Positions 35,596 to 44,281 of a stretch of DNA of 64,000 nucleotides are shown here, piece by piece. Source of the stretch: Streptomyces verrucosisporus (GTDB lineage Bacteria; Actinomycetota; Actinomycetes; Streptomycetales; Streptomycetaceae). Position 1 is the stretch's first letter. Every line of letters begins with the position of its first letter. The notes beneath the pieces are model-generated. The model was not told the DNA's origin, did not search any database, and saw nothing but the letters and a program-made list of their open reading frames with translations. Both the position numbers and the translations under genes were made by a program. The stretch lies in NCBI RefSeq assembly GCF_017114865.1, contig NZ_JADEYH010000003.1, positions 274,447-338,446 on the forward strand. Direction: 5' to 3'.

Positions 35596-35802
35596 ATGGC
35601 TCACAACCCTCATGCACCCCAGGGTCCGGCAGGCGGTCACGACCCGGCCGGCAGCACCCAGATGTTCCGCGCCTTCGTCGACGAGGAGGGGCCGCGTCCG
35701 CCCGCCGCGACGCAGTCCTCCGGCCCCAGGGTCGGCCTGATCGTGGGGATCGTCGCGGTCGTGGCGGTCATCGCGGCGGTCGTCTGGTTCGCCCTCTCCT
35801 GA
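35596..35802 (+). CDS. Small single-pass membrane protein
   Basis: 68 residues from the ATG at 35596 (GGAGG upstream). The N-terminal half is Pro/Gly-rich and cytosolic; VGLIVGIVAVVAVIAAVVWF is one membrane helix. It is conserved next to sigma factor genes in Streptomyces as I recall, but its function is unknown. Confidence 0.7.
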   Translation: MAHNPHAPQGPAGGHDPAGSTQMFRAFVDEEGPRPPAATQSSGPRVGLIVGIVAVVAVIAAVVWFALS

Positions 35803-35845
35803 TCGTTTCCGGGCGGGACGGCCCTGTGCCGGGCCGCCCGGCGGA

Positions 35846-35894
35846 CGCGGGCAGCCGCCGGGACGGTCTCACACCGTCCCGGCGGCTGCCCGCG
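35846..35894. terminator. 22-bp perfect bidirectional hairpin
   Basis: Arms 35846-35867 and 35873-35894 are exact complements around CTCAC. It lies between the convergent small membrane gene and the sigN-like gene. Confidence 0.93.
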
Positions 35895-35921
35895 TTCACG
35901 CGGCGTTGCCCGCGCGGGCCG

Positions 35922-36773
35922 TCACTCCTCCGAGATCAGGCCCTCTCTGAGCTGGGCGAGCGTACGGGTCAGCAGCCGTGAGACGTGCATCTGGGAGATG
36001 CCGACCCGCTCGCCGATCTGCGACTGCGTCATGTTCCCGAAGAAGCGCAGCATGATGATCTGCCGTTCGCGCGGCGGGAGTTTGGCGAGCAGCGGCTTGA
36101 GCGACTCGCGGTACTCCACGCCCTCCAGCGCGCTGTCCTCGTAGCCCAGCCGGTCCGCGAGGGAGCCCTCGCCGCCCTCCTCCTCCGGGGCGGGGGAGTC
36201 CAGGGAGCTGGCGGTGTAGGCGTTGCCCACGGCCAGCCCGTCCACCACGTCCTCCTCGGACACCCCGAGGGCGGTGGCCAGTTCGGCCACCGTCGGGGAG
36301 CGGTCGAGCTTCTGCGACAGCTCGTCGCCGGCCTTGGTGAGCGCCAGCCGCAGCTCCTGCAGGCGCCGGGGGACGCGCACCGACCAGGAGGTGTCCCGGA
36401 AGAAGCGCTTGATCTCGCCGACGACCGTCGGCATCGCGAACGTCGGGAACTCCACACCCCGTTCGCAGTCGAAGCGGTCGATGGCCTTGATCAGGCCGAT
36501 GGTGCCGACCTGGACGATGTCCTCCATCGGCTCGTTGCGGCTGCGGAAGCGGGCCGCCGCGTACCGCACGAGCGGGAGGTTCAGCTCGATGAGGGTGTCT
36601 CGGACGTAGACGCGTTCAGGGCTGTCGGCGTCGAGCGCGGCGAGCCGCTGGAACAGGGAGCGGGAGAGGGTCCGGGTGTCGATGGCGTCGCAGTCTGAGG
36701 GAACGTACGGCGCTTCGTCGGCCTTGGTGTCGGGCTCGGCGAGCACCTTCGAGCTGCCCAGTTCTACGGACAT
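35922..36773 (-). CDS. sigN: SigB/SigF/SigG-family sigma factor, SigN-like
   Basis: 283 residues from the ATG at 36773, with AAGGGGGTG upstream. Region 2: [20 protein letters not shown] and IKAIDRFDCERGVEFPTFA; region 3 RVPRRLQELRLAL; region 4 LPPRERQIIMLRFF and [19 protein letters not shown]. These are the stress/sporulation sigma factors of the SigB-like group. It sits next to a SigF gene; the S. coelicolor order SCO4034 (sigN), SCO4035 (sigF) supports the name. No anti-sigma gene is adjacent. Confidence 0.85.
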   Translation of the reverse strand: MSVELGSSKVLAEPDTKADEAPYVPSDCDAIDTRTLSRSLFQRLAALDADSPERVYVRDTLIELNLPLVRYAAARFRSRNEPMEDIVQVGTIGLIKAIDRFDCERGVEFPTFAMPTVVGEIKRFFRDTSWSVRVPRRLQELRLALTKAGDELSQKLDRSPTVAELATALGVSEEDVVDGLAVGNAYTASSLDSPAPEEEGGEGSLADRLGYEDSALEGVEYRESLKPLLAKLPPRERQIIMLRFFGNMTQSQIGERVGISQMHVSRLLTRTLAQLREGLISEE

Positions 36774-36841
36774 GCCACCCCCTTGAGGTCGCGGACGGAT
36801 CGCGGCGGCGCCCTCGGGTGTGAGGGAGGCACCTCCCGGTC

Positions 36842-36868
36842 AATACCGGCGGCGCCGTCGCGGCAAAC
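36842..36868 (-). promoter_or_regulatory. Possible SigB-type promoter upstream of sigN-like gene
   Basis: On the minus strand GTTTGC (36868-36863) and GGTATT (36847-36842) are 15 nt apart, close to the GTTT-N14-16-GGGTAT consensus of SigB-like factors. The start codon is 68 nt downstream. It suggests autoregulation or cross-control. Confidence 0.4.
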
Positions 36869-36975
36869 GCACTTCTCGCAGAATGTCACAAGTCAGCAAC
36901 ACGACGTAGCCCCTTGTCGATAAAACTGCACAGTTCGGGATGGGGATGCGTCCGTACGAGTGTCCCCCGCGGGGG

Positions 36976-37842
36976 TTACGCGTCGATGGAGTTTGCGGCA
37001 CGGAGCCGGGCGAAGCTCCGCGACAGCAGCCGGGACACGTGCATCTGCGACACCCCCAGCTCCGCGCTGATCTGCGACTGCGTCAGGTTCCGGTAGTACC
37101 GCAGCAGCAGGATCCGCTGCTCCCGCTCGGGGAGCTGGACGAGCAGGTGCCGCACCAGGTCACGGTGCTCCACGCCGTCCAGGGCCGGGTCCTCGTAGCC
37201 GAGCCGGTCGATCAGCCCGGGCATGCCGTCCTCGCGCTCCTGGGCGGCCTCCAGGGATGTGGCGCGGTAGGCGCGCCCGGCCTCCAGGCAGGCCAGGACG
37301 TCCTCCTCGGCGATCCGCAGCCGCTCGGCGATCTCGGCGGTGGTGGGGGAGCGGCCGTGCAGCACGGTCAGGTCCTCCGTCGCGCCGCTGACCTGCACCC
37401 ACATCTCGTGCAGCCGGCGCGGCACGTGCACGGTGCGGACGTTGTCGCGGAAGTAGCGCCGGATCTCACCGATGATCGTCGGCATCGCGAAGGTGGGGAA
37501 CTGCACCCCCCGGCCGGGGTCGAAGCGGTCGATGGCGTTGATCAGGCCGATGGTGCCGACCTGGACGATGTCCTCCATCGGCTCGTTGCGGCTGCGGAAG
37601 CGGGCGGCGACGTAGCGGACGAGGGGGAGGTTGGCCTCGATAAGGGCCCCGCGCACCCGTTCGTGCTCGGAGGAGCCGGCCTCCAGCCCGGAGAGCCGCT
37701 CGAAGAGCACCTGGGTCAGGGCGCGGGTCTCCGCGCTCCGACGGCTGGGCGCCGACCCAGTCGGGGTCCGGGGAAGGGTCTGCGAGACCGCCACCGTTCG
37801 TCCAACCCCTTCACGGTTGTTCCATCCGGCAAAAGCGGTCAT
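36976..37842 (-). CDS. sigF: Sporulation sigma factor SigF
   Basis: 288 residues from the ATG at 37842; the weak ribosome-binding site leaves the GTG at 37794 (272 aa) possible. The body matches S. coelicolor SigF as I remember it: [33 protein letters not shown] and [34 protein letters not shown], and the end LRAANSIDA. SigF acts in late spore maturation. It is upstream of, and in the same direction as, the sigN-like gene with 200 bp between. Confidence 0.9.
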   Translation of the reverse strand: MTAFAGWNNREGVGRTVAVSQTLPRTPTGSAPSRRSAETRALTQVLFERLSGLEAGSSEHERVRGALIEANLPLVRYVAARFRSRNEPMEDIVQVGTIGLINAIDRFDPGRGVQFPTFAMPTIIGEIRRYFRDNVRTVHVPRRLHEMWVQVSGATEDLTVLHGRSPTTAEIAERLRIAEEDVLACLEAGRAYRATSLEAAQEREDGMPGLIDRLGYEDPALDGVEHRDLVRHLLVQLPEREQRILLLRYYRNLTQSQISAELGVSQMHVSRLLSRSFARLRAANSIDA

Positions 37843-38013
37843 AGCATCACAAGGTATATGCACTGTGGGCAAGCACCGCATAACTTCGTGTTGTTGCGGT
37901 GCGCGCACGGCGGACGGCCGTCCGGGGGGCGGCCGCGGGACGGCGGGGCGGTGCTCGTGACGGTGGTGCTCGCGAGGGCCGGCCCGTACGTACGGGCCGT
38001 ACGGACGACCTGT

Positions 38014-38175
38014 TCAGTTCACCAGTTCGGACATGAAGGTCCCGACGCCCTTCGCGGCGCTGGAGATGCCCTCGAAGCCGATGCCGACGAGTTCGGCGGA
38101 GCGGTCGGGGGAGGTGATGATCGAGTACAGGATGAAGACGAGGAGTATGTAGAGCACGACCTTCTTCACGTCCAC
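38014..38175 (-). CDS. Small membrane protein, 53 aa
   Basis: From the GTG at 38175, with GGGGAGAGG about 8 nt upstream. VDVKKVVLYILLVFILYSI is a membrane helix, then SPDRSAELVGIGFEGISSA. A conserved Streptomyces small protein by appearance; function unknown. Confidence 0.65.
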   Translation of the reverse strand: MDVKKVVLYILLVFILYSIITSPDRSAELVGIGFEGISSAAKGVGTFMSELVN

Positions 38176-38331
38176 GGCGCTTGCCTCTCCCCGAACATCC
38201 CCGAACATCCCGGGCGTCTCCGAACGCAGGACCGCCCGAGCGGTCGCGAGAGTCTAACCGGCGGCGACCGGCGCTCCCAGGGGTTGCGCGGGTGGTCCCG
38301 TCCGCGCCGGAACGGCGGAGGCGGAGCACGG

Positions 38332-38361
38332 CGAAGGGCCCCCTCTCGAGGGGGCCCTTCG
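38332..38361 (-). terminator. Hairpin after tRNA-Ser(CGA)
   Basis: CGAAGGGCCCCCT (38332-38344) and its complement (38349-38361) around CTCG, 8 nt past the tRNA 3' end. Confidence 0.9.
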
Positions 38362-38368
38362 ACTGCCG

Positions 38369-38455
38369 CGGTAGCGGTGGGATTTGAACCCACGGTGGAG
38401 TTGCCCCCACACTCGCTTTCGAGGCGAGCTCCTTCGGCCGCTCGGACACGCTACC
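38369..38455 (-). tRNA. tRNA-Ser(CGA)
   Basis: An 87-nt class II tRNA on the minus strand, acceptor GGTAGCG/CGCTACC, anticodon stem CTCGC/GCGAG around CTCGAAA, anticodon CGA. Confidence 0.97.
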
Positions 38456-38465
38456 GGGAGAGAGC

Positions 38466-39125
38466 CTAGCCCATGGTCGGGCGTGCGCCGAAATCGGTTC
38501 CCCGGGAAGTGCCCTCCCGATCCTCCGCGGCCTCCCGCGGCGGCCGCGGAGCGGTGCGGGAAGGGGCGCGTGAGGGCGTACGGGAGGGAGCGCGGAAGAA
38601 GTCGGTGAGCAGGGCTCCGCACTCCCGCGCCAGCACTCCGGAGACCACCTCGGGCCGGTGGTTGAGCCGGCGGTCGCGCACGACGTCCCACAGGGAGCCC
38701 GCCGCGCCCGCCTTCTCGTCCACCGCTCCGTAGACGACCCTCTCCAGCCGGGACAGCACGATCGCGCCCGCGCACATCGTGCACGGCTCCAGCGTCACCA
38801 CCAGGGTGCAGCCCGACAGCCGCCACTCGCCGACCGCCCGGGCGGCCTCGCGGATCGCCACGACCTCCGCGTGCGCCGTGGGGTCGCCGGTCGCCTCGCG
38901 CTCATTGCGGCCGAGCCCCAGGACCGCTCCGTCCGGGCCCAGGACGACCGCGCCGACGGGCACGTCACCGGTCCCGGGAGCCCGTGCGGCCTCGGCCAGG
39001 GCACGGCGCATCGCCGCCCGCCACGGGTCGCGCAGCGGGTCGGCCGCCTCGTCGGGGAAGCGCCCGGGGACCGGGGGCTCCGGGGGCCCCGGGTGAGGTG
39101 CCTGCGGGTTGGGCGGAAGGCTCAT
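38466..39125 (-). CDS. tadA: tRNA adenosine(34) deaminase TadA
   Basis: 219 residues from the ATG at 39125; the catalytic domain starts near residue 37. Zinc motif TAHAEVVAIREAAR with catalytic Glu, then TLEPCTMCAGAIVLSR. It converts A34 to inosine in tRNA-Arg(ACG), the tRNA at 32198. The C-terminal 40 residues are Ser/Pro/Arg-rich. It follows its associated-protein gene as in most actinobacteria. Confidence 0.93.
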   Translation of the reverse strand: MSLPPNPQAPHPGPPEPPVPGRFPDEAADPLRDPWRAAMRRALAEAARAPGTGDVPVGAVVLGPDGAVLGLGRNEREATGDPTAHAEVVAIREAARAVGEWRLSGCTLVVTLEPCTMCAGAIVLSRLERVVYGAVDEKAGAAGSLWDVVRDRRLNHRPEVVSGVLARECGALLTDFFRAPSRTPSRAPSRTAPRPPREAAEDREGTSRGTDFGARPTMG

Positions 39126-39256
39126 GCGCCCAGTGTCCCCGTCCGCCCCGGCCCCGTGTACGGCGGGCGGGCACGGCGGCGGGACCCCGCGGGACGCATG
39201 GGACATGCGGGGTCGGTGTGGCTTACGAGGGGAAGGGCGTCAGGTGCGGTCGACGG

Positions 39257-39808
39257 CTACCGGACGGCCTCCAGCATGTCGGTGCAGCCGAGCGCGTCGG
39301 CGATCTCGGTCAGCGCGTCCTCGGAGGTCAGCGAGAGCAGGGCGGTGCCGTCCATGCCGAAGTCGGCCAGCAGTTCGACGTCGCCGACCGGTCCCGCCGG
39401 AGCGGCGCCGGCGGCCTGCGCGGACGCGCCTCCCTCGTCCTCGTCGTCCTCCGTGTCGCTCGGCGGCTCGCCGTCCTCCGTGCCGTCGAGGTCCACGAGG
39501 AGGTCGAGATCCTCCTCGCCGCCCGGTTCGCGGCCGAGGAGTTCGTCGGTGAGCAGGATCTCCCCGTAGGAGCTGCGTGCGGCCGCGGCCGCGTCCGAGA
39601 CGAAGATGCGGGGATCCTCCTCGCCCTCCACCCGGACGACGCCGAACCAGACGCCCTCCTGTTCGATGCAGACCAGGACCGGCTCATCGTCCTCGGCGGC
39701 CTCCCGGGCCAGGTCGGCGAGATCGGCCAGGGTCTCGACCTCGTCGAGTTCCGTGTCGCTCGCTTCCCAGCCGTCTTCGGTGCGCGCGAGCAGTGCGGCG
39801 AAGTACAC
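39257..39808 (-). CDS. tRNA adenosine deaminase-associated protein
   Basis: 183 residues from the GTG at 39808, very acidic. MYFAALLARTEDGWEASDTEL and VSDAAAAARSSYGEILLTDEL are the family pattern. It is always next to tadA in actinobacteria; the molecular role is not established. The middle (residues about 110-130) is Glu/Asp-rich and disordered. Confidence 0.85.
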   Translation of the reverse strand: MYFAALLARTEDGWEASDTELDEVETLADLADLAREAAEDDEPVLVCIEQEGVWFGVVRVEGEEDPRIFVSDAAAAARSSYGEILLTDELLGREPGGEEDLDLLVDLDGTEDGEPPSDTEDDEDEGGASAQAAGAAPAGPVGDVELLADFGMDGTALLSLTSEDALTEIADALGCTDMLEAVR

Positions 39809-39937
39809 CGTGACTCTCCCACTGGTTTCAGGTGCCCGAGTGCTGACGGGACCGCGCCCCGCCCAAACGGAATCGTGGCAGAAACCGGCGCCGAGCGAGA
39901 GGTCTTCGACCGTGCGTCGCGTGGGTGTTGCGCCGGA

Positions 39938-40258
39938 CTACCAGCGAAATGTCCTCATCCGCATCGCCTGGCGCATGCGCGCGGCGCGGGCGCGGCGCGG
40001 CTGCACCCGTTCGCGCAGCGCCTTGGCCTCGTTCAGTTCGCGCAGGAAGACCGCCCGGCGGCGGCGGCGCTCCGCGTCGTCGTCCTGGGCCGTCCGGGTC
40101 GTCCGGACCGCGGGGCCGCCGGCGGCCCGGGTGTCCGTACGGCGCTCCCCGGCCCTCCGGCGGTCCCGCCGGCCCTGGTCCTGGCCTCGCTGGTCCTCGC
40201 GTATGAGTGCCCGACGGTCGTCGGGGTTGTCTTCGTGCTGCTGCCTCGGTCCGGTCAT
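39938..40258 (-). CDS. Arg/Gln-rich conserved hypothetical
   Basis: 106 residues from the ATG at 40258, with GGAGG 8 nt upstream. It starts [20 protein letters not shown] and ends AMRMRTFRW. Very basic, coiled-coil-like middle ([20 protein letters not shown]), likely RNA- or ribosome-associated. Divergent from upp. Confidence 0.6.
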   Translation of the reverse strand: MTGPRQQHEDNPDDRRALIREDQRGQDQGRRDRRRAGERRTDTRAAGGPAVRTTRTAQDDDAERRRRRAVFLRELNEAKALRERVQPRRARAARMRQAMRMRTFRW

Positions 40259-40353
40259 ACGGCCCACCTCCGGTCGTACCTGTTCACTGTCCCCCGAAAT
40301 GGCGCCTGTACGCCAGTGCGAGCCGGGAAAGCGGCTCGGCTACTGTCGACGGC

Positions 40354-40989
40354 ATGCGGATTCACGTCGTCGACCACCCGCTGGTGGCGCACAAACTCAC
40401 CACGCTGCGCGACGAGCGCACCGACTCCCCGACCTTCCGGCGCCTCGCCGACGAGCTGGTGACCCTGCTCGCCTACGAGGCCACCCGGGACGTGCGCACC
40501 GAGACGGTCGGCATCCGGACCCCGGTGACGGCCACCACGGGCGTGCGGCTGTCCCACCCGCGTCCCCTGGTGGTGCCGATCCTGCGGGCCGGGCTGGGGA
40601 TGCTCGACGGGATGGTGCGGCTGCTGCCGACCGCCGAGGTGGGCTTCCTGGGCATGATCCGCGACGAGCGCACCCTCCAGGCGTCCACGTACGCCACCCG
40701 GATGCCCGACGACCTCTCCGGGCGCCAGGTGTACGTCCTGGACCCGATGCTGGCGACCGGCGGCACGCTGGTGGCGGCGATCCGGGAGCTGATCCGGCGC
40801 GGCGCCGACGACGTCACGGCGCTCTGCCTGCTGGCGGCGCCCGAGGGCGTGGAGCTGATGGAGCGCGAGCTGGCGGGCACGCCGGTGACGGTGGTGACCG
40901 CCTCGGTCGACGAGCGGCTCAACGAGGACGGCTACATCGTCCCCGGTCTGGGCGACGCGGGCGACCGGATGTACGGGACGGCCGGCTGA
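40354..40989 (+). CDS. upp: Uracil phosphoribosyltransferase
   Basis: 211 residues from the ATG at 40354. PRPP motif [18 protein letters not shown], uracil-binding end [15 protein letters not shown], and the flexible loop RDERTLQAS. It salvages uracil to UMP using PRPP. TACTGT lies 9 nt before the ATG, so the message may be leaderless. Confidence 0.97.
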   Translation: MRIHVVDHPLVAHKLTTLRDERTDSPTFRRLADELVTLLAYEATRDVRTETVGIRTPVTATTGVRLSHPRPLVVPILRAGLGMLDGMVRLLPTAEVGFLGMIRDERTLQASTYATRMPDDLSGRQVYVLDPMLATGGTLVAAIRELIRRGADDVTALCLLAAPEGVELMERELAGTPVTVVTASVDERLNEDGYIVPGLGDAGDRMYGTAG

Positions 40990-41031
40990 CCCGGCCGCAG
41001 TGTCCGCCCGCCGGGGTGCCCGCCGGAGCGC

Positions 41032-41781
41032 CTACCGGCAGGCCGACGCGGAGGGCGAGGAGGAGGGGGAGGCCAGGGCCGCCAGGGCCTTGCGCACGTC
41101 CTTCTCCCCGGCCAGGGCCTTGAACGCCTTGCCGATCACCAGGTCGATCTCCCTCTCCGCGGCGTTCTTCTTCCCGCTCCCGGCCTTCCCGGCGTCCCCG
41201 GAGGTCTTGCGCTCGACCGCCCTGACCTCCGCCCCGGGCAGCTGGGTGAGCAGGACGTCGAACGCGCCGTTCCCGTACGCGGCGGGCGGGCCCATCAGCA
41301 GCCCGGCCTTCTTCACCTTCTTGTCGAGGGAGGCCGGGGCGTTGGCCACCTCGCCGATGGTGAAGCCGCGCTTCTCCAGCGCGTCCGCCGTCTTCCGGGC
41401 CAGCCCGCCGCGGGTGGTGGCGTTGTAGACGTTGACGGTGATGGTGGACGGCTTCGGGAGGGCGTCGGGCGAGGCGCCGGATTCCTCGGCGGAGCGCGCC
41501 GCGGCGGCGCTCGCGCCGCCCTTCGCGCCGTCCTCGTCCTTCCCGCCGTCGCCGGCCGGCTCGCACTCGCCGCCTTCGCCGGCGGCCCGCACCGTGGTGC
41601 CGCCGCCCGTGAAGGCGTCGAGGAGCTGCACGGTCCCCCAGGAGAGCACACCGAGGGCGGCGGTCGCCGCGACCGAGGCGGCGACGATCCTGCGGCGCCT
41701 GCGCGGGCGCCGCATCCGCGGGTAGCGGTCACCCGTGATGCGGTACTTGCCGCCCATGCCGGGGGGAGTGAGCATGCTCAT
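41032..41781 (-). CDS. LytR_C domain protein, membrane anchored
   Basis: 249 residues from the ATG at 41781. Basic cytoplasmic start RRPRRRRRIVAASVAATAAL gives one membrane helix; after a Gly/Ala-rich linker comes the LytR_C domain (ITVNVYNATTRGGLARKTADAL and GFTIGEVANAP). It lacks the LytR-CpsA-Psr catalytic domain. It likely acts at the cell wall. Confidence 0.82.
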   Translation of the reverse strand: MSMLTPPGMGGKYRITGDRYPRMRRPRRRRRIVAASVAATAALGVLSWGTVQLLDAFTGGGTTVRAAGEGGECEPAGDGGKDEDGAKGGASAAAARSAEESGASPDALPKPSTITVNVYNATTRGGLARKTADALEKRGFTIGEVANAPASLDKKVKKAGLLMGPPAAYGNGAFDVLLTQLPGAEVRAVERKTSGDAGKAGSGKKNAAEREIDLVIGKAFKALAGEKDVRKALAALASPSSSPSASACR

Positions 41782-41937
41782 GGGCGCAGCGTAGTGCGGA
41801 GACGGCGTAATGCCTACTAAACGATCAACGCGCACACCGCAGTCGGCCCCGAAAGGGCCAACGTGTCCCGCACGGCGGTGCCCGGGACGTCAGCGGGTGC
41901 CGGTGGGCGCCGGCGGATCGGCGGACGGCGGCGGGCG

Positions 41938-42234
41938 TCAGTCGAGTTCGAGCACCCGGGCGTGCAGCACCTGCCGCTGCTGGAGGGCGGCGCGCACGGC
42001 GCGGTGGAGGCCGTCCTCCAGATAGAGGTCTCCGTTCCACTTCACGACGTGCGCGAACAGATCGCCGTAGAAGGTGGAGTCCTCGGCGAGCAGGGTCTCC
42101 AGGTCGAGCTGCCCCTTGGTGGTGACGAGCTGGTCAAGACGCACCGGGCGTGGGGCTACATCCGCCCACTGGCGGGTGCTCTCCCGGCCGTGGTCGGGGT
42201 ACGGCCGTCCGTTTCCGATTCGCTTGAAGATCAC
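41938..42234 (-). CDS. Conserved 98-residue protein, VapB-annotated, ParB-like look
   Basis: From the ATG at 42234: MIFKRIGNGRPYPDHGREST, LDLETLLAEDSTFYGDLF, and YLEDGLHRAVRAALQQ. I recall actinobacterial homologues being annotated as VapB-family antitoxins, but there is no PIN toxin beside it. The EDGLHRAVRAAL string resembles the DGxHRxxAA motif of ParB/sulfiredoxin-fold nucleotide-binding domains. The role is open. Confidence 0.7.
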   Translation of the reverse strand: MIFKRIGNGRPYPDHGRESTRQWADVAPRPVRLDQLVTTKGQLDLETLLAEDSTFYGDLFAHVVKWNGDLYLEDGLHRAVRAALQQRQVLHARVLELD

Positions 42235-42359
42235 ACGGAAAGCCTACCGGCCCGGCGGCGGGGGACACAGCCTTCCGGCGGAGGGTCGGGGCGTGTCCCG
42301 GCTCCGGGGCGCGGGCGGACACGGGCCGGCGCGCCGCCGGGCCCGCGGCGCACAGAGCG

Positions 42360-42395
42360 CAGCGGGCGCCGGGGCGTGTGCCCCGGCGCCCGCTG
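42360..42395 (-). terminator. 16-bp perfect hairpin after the aminopeptidase gene
   Basis: CAGCGGGCGCCGGGGC (42360-42375) pairs exactly with 42380-42395 around GTGT, 68 nt past the stop codon. Confidence 0.9.
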
Positions 42396-42462
42396 TGGGG
42401 TGCCGTCACGGCCGTACGTTCCGTGGAACGCCGGACCGCCAGAGCCTCAGGAGGTCAGAGCT

Positions 42463-44034
42463 TCAAGAGGTCAGGCCGTGGTCGTGGTCGTGCAGACCGC
42501 CACCGCTGCCCGCGGTGCCCTTGGTGGGCTCGAAGGGCACGTCCTCGGTGAGGGAGGAGGTGTCCCAGGCGTAGTTGCCGACGGCGTTCGCGATCACGTC
42601 GACGTTGACGCCGAGCGCCTTCTTGCTGACGTTGCCCATGTCGTCGCACGCCTGGTGGTAGCACTCGTCGTACGCGATACCGGCCTCGCCGCCCCACAGA
42701 GCGGCCTCCTCCTCGCTCTTGATGCCCTCGGCTCCGGTGAAGGTGCCGCCGGAGGGGATGCCGGCCTCGATGAACGGGCCGTAGTCGGAGCGGCCGGTGA
42801 AGTCGGTGCCGCGCGGCTCCTCGCCCTGCGAGCGCATGAAGGTGTTGATCGCGTGCTCGATCTGCGCCGAGCCCTCGGGGCCCGGGCCGGCGCCGACGCC
42901 GTCGGAGTCGTCGCCGTCGTAGACGAACAGGCCGTAGTTCGGCGAGGCGATCATGTCGAAGTTGAGGTAGAGGGCGATCTTCTCGCGCTCGGCCTCGGGC
43001 AGGCTGGTCACGTAGTGCTCGGAGCCCTGCAGACCCACCTCCTCGGCGGACCACAGCGCGAAGCGCACCTTGTTGGCGTGCTTGCCCTTGCGGTTGGTCT
43101 TGGCGAACTCGAGGGCGGTCTCCAGGATGCCGGCGGAGCCGGAGGCGTTGTCGTTGATGCCCGGGCCGTCGGCGACGGAGTCCAGGTGGGCGCCGAACAT
43201 CACCACGTTGTCCTCGTCGCCGCCGCGGGTCTCGGCGATGACGTTGGGCGTGGAGCGGGTCTCGTGGAACTCGCGGATCTCCATGTTGACGGTGACGGTG
43301 CCCTGGGCGACGTCGGCCGCCAGCGCCTCGCCGGCCTCCTGGGTGATGCCGCCGGTGGGGATGCGGCCGGCGGAGGCCTCGCCGAGGGTGCCGTTGAGGT
43401 CCCCGTCGGTGTTGTTGTAGATGATCGCGCCGACCGCGCCGGCGTCGGCGGCGTTGGCCTGCTTGTCGGCGAAGGTGCAGCCGCCGCGCTGGATCAGGGC
43501 GATCTTGCCGGTGAAGTCGCCGGCGGCGAAGTCCTCGGCGGTGCAGCCGGTGGTGCCGTCGGCGTCCACGGGCACGGCCGCGAGGGCGGCCTCGACGCCG
43601 CCCTCGGGGGTGCTCGCGGTGTACGTCATCAGCTTGATGGGGACGTCGCGCTGAGTGGGGCTCAGGACCGACAGCTTCTCCGCGAGCGTCTCGCGGTAGA
43701 CGAAGTCGAAGTTCTGGTAGGTGACCTCGTATCCGGCGAGCTTGAGCAGGGTGCCGGCGTACTTCGCGGACCAGTCGTAGCCGGCGGAGCCGGCGGCACG
43801 GTTGTCGTCCTTGGCGTCGGCGATCGCCTGGAACGCCCGCAGGTGCCTCATGGCGCCGTCCGCGTCGGCCTTCTTGACCAGCTGCCTCGCCAGCCGCTCA
43901 CCCTGCTTGCCGGGGTCGGGCTTGGCCACGGCGGAGGTGGCGGTCGCGGCGAGCATCAGGGGGGCGGCGAGGGACGCGGCGGCGGTGGCCGCGATGATTC
44001 TGCGCTTCCTGCCTCTGGAGAGAGGTGCGTGCAC
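42463..44034 (-). CDS. Secreted M28 family zinc aminopeptidase
   Basis: 523 residues from the GTG at 44034, with GGAAGGA 7 nt upstream. Signal peptide with RGRKRR start and hydrophobic core AAASLAAPLMLAATATSAVA. A PA domain insert (CTAEDFAAGDFTGKIALIQR) precedes the peptidase core. Zinc and catalytic residues: His in FGAHLDSV, Asp in GINDNASG, Glu pair in WSAEEVGL, later CYHQACD. The family includes S. griseus aminopeptidase. It ends in a His/Asp repeat HDHDHG. Confidence 0.92.
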   Translation of the reverse strand: MHAPLSRGRKRRIIAATAAASLAAPLMLAATATSAVAKPDPGKQGERLARQLVKKADADGAMRHLRAFQAIADAKDDNRAAGSAGYDWSAKYAGTLLKLAGYEVTYQNFDFVYRETLAEKLSVLSPTQRDVPIKLMTYTASTPEGGVEAALAAVPVDADGTTGCTAEDFAAGDFTGKIALIQRGGCTFADKQANAADAGAVGAIIYNNTDGDLNGTLGEASAGRIPTGGITQEAGEALAADVAQGTVTVNMEIREFHETRSTPNVIAETRGGDEDNVVMFGAHLDSVADGPGINDNASGSAGILETALEFAKTNRKGKHANKVRFALWSAEEVGLQGSEHYVTSLPEAEREKIALYLNFDMIASPNYGLFVYDGDDSDGVGAGPGPEGSAQIEHAINTFMRSQGEEPRGTDFTGRSDYGPFIEAGIPSGGTFTGAEGIKSEEEAALWGGEAGIAYDECYHQACDDMGNVSKKALGVNVDVIANAVGNYAWDTSSLTEDVPFEPTKGTAGSGGGLHDHDHGLTS

Positions 44035-44281
44035 GGGAGGATCCTTCCGGTGCGGACAGCTGGGACGGGCTGTTCGACGTGGGGGATTGCCTGTCCGGGT
44101 TGCGGACGTGGTGGAAGGGAAGGTAGCGACTGGAGGGCGCTGAGGGAATGATCCCGGCACAACTGGCCCGTTTTGGGGGAAGTGATCCGCCCGCACGCCG
44201 GGGCCAAACCCGTCCGATCCCGGGAACAGAGGACACCGCCCCCCGGCCGCCGCCTTCTCCCGGCGCCCGGTCGGCCGCTGA

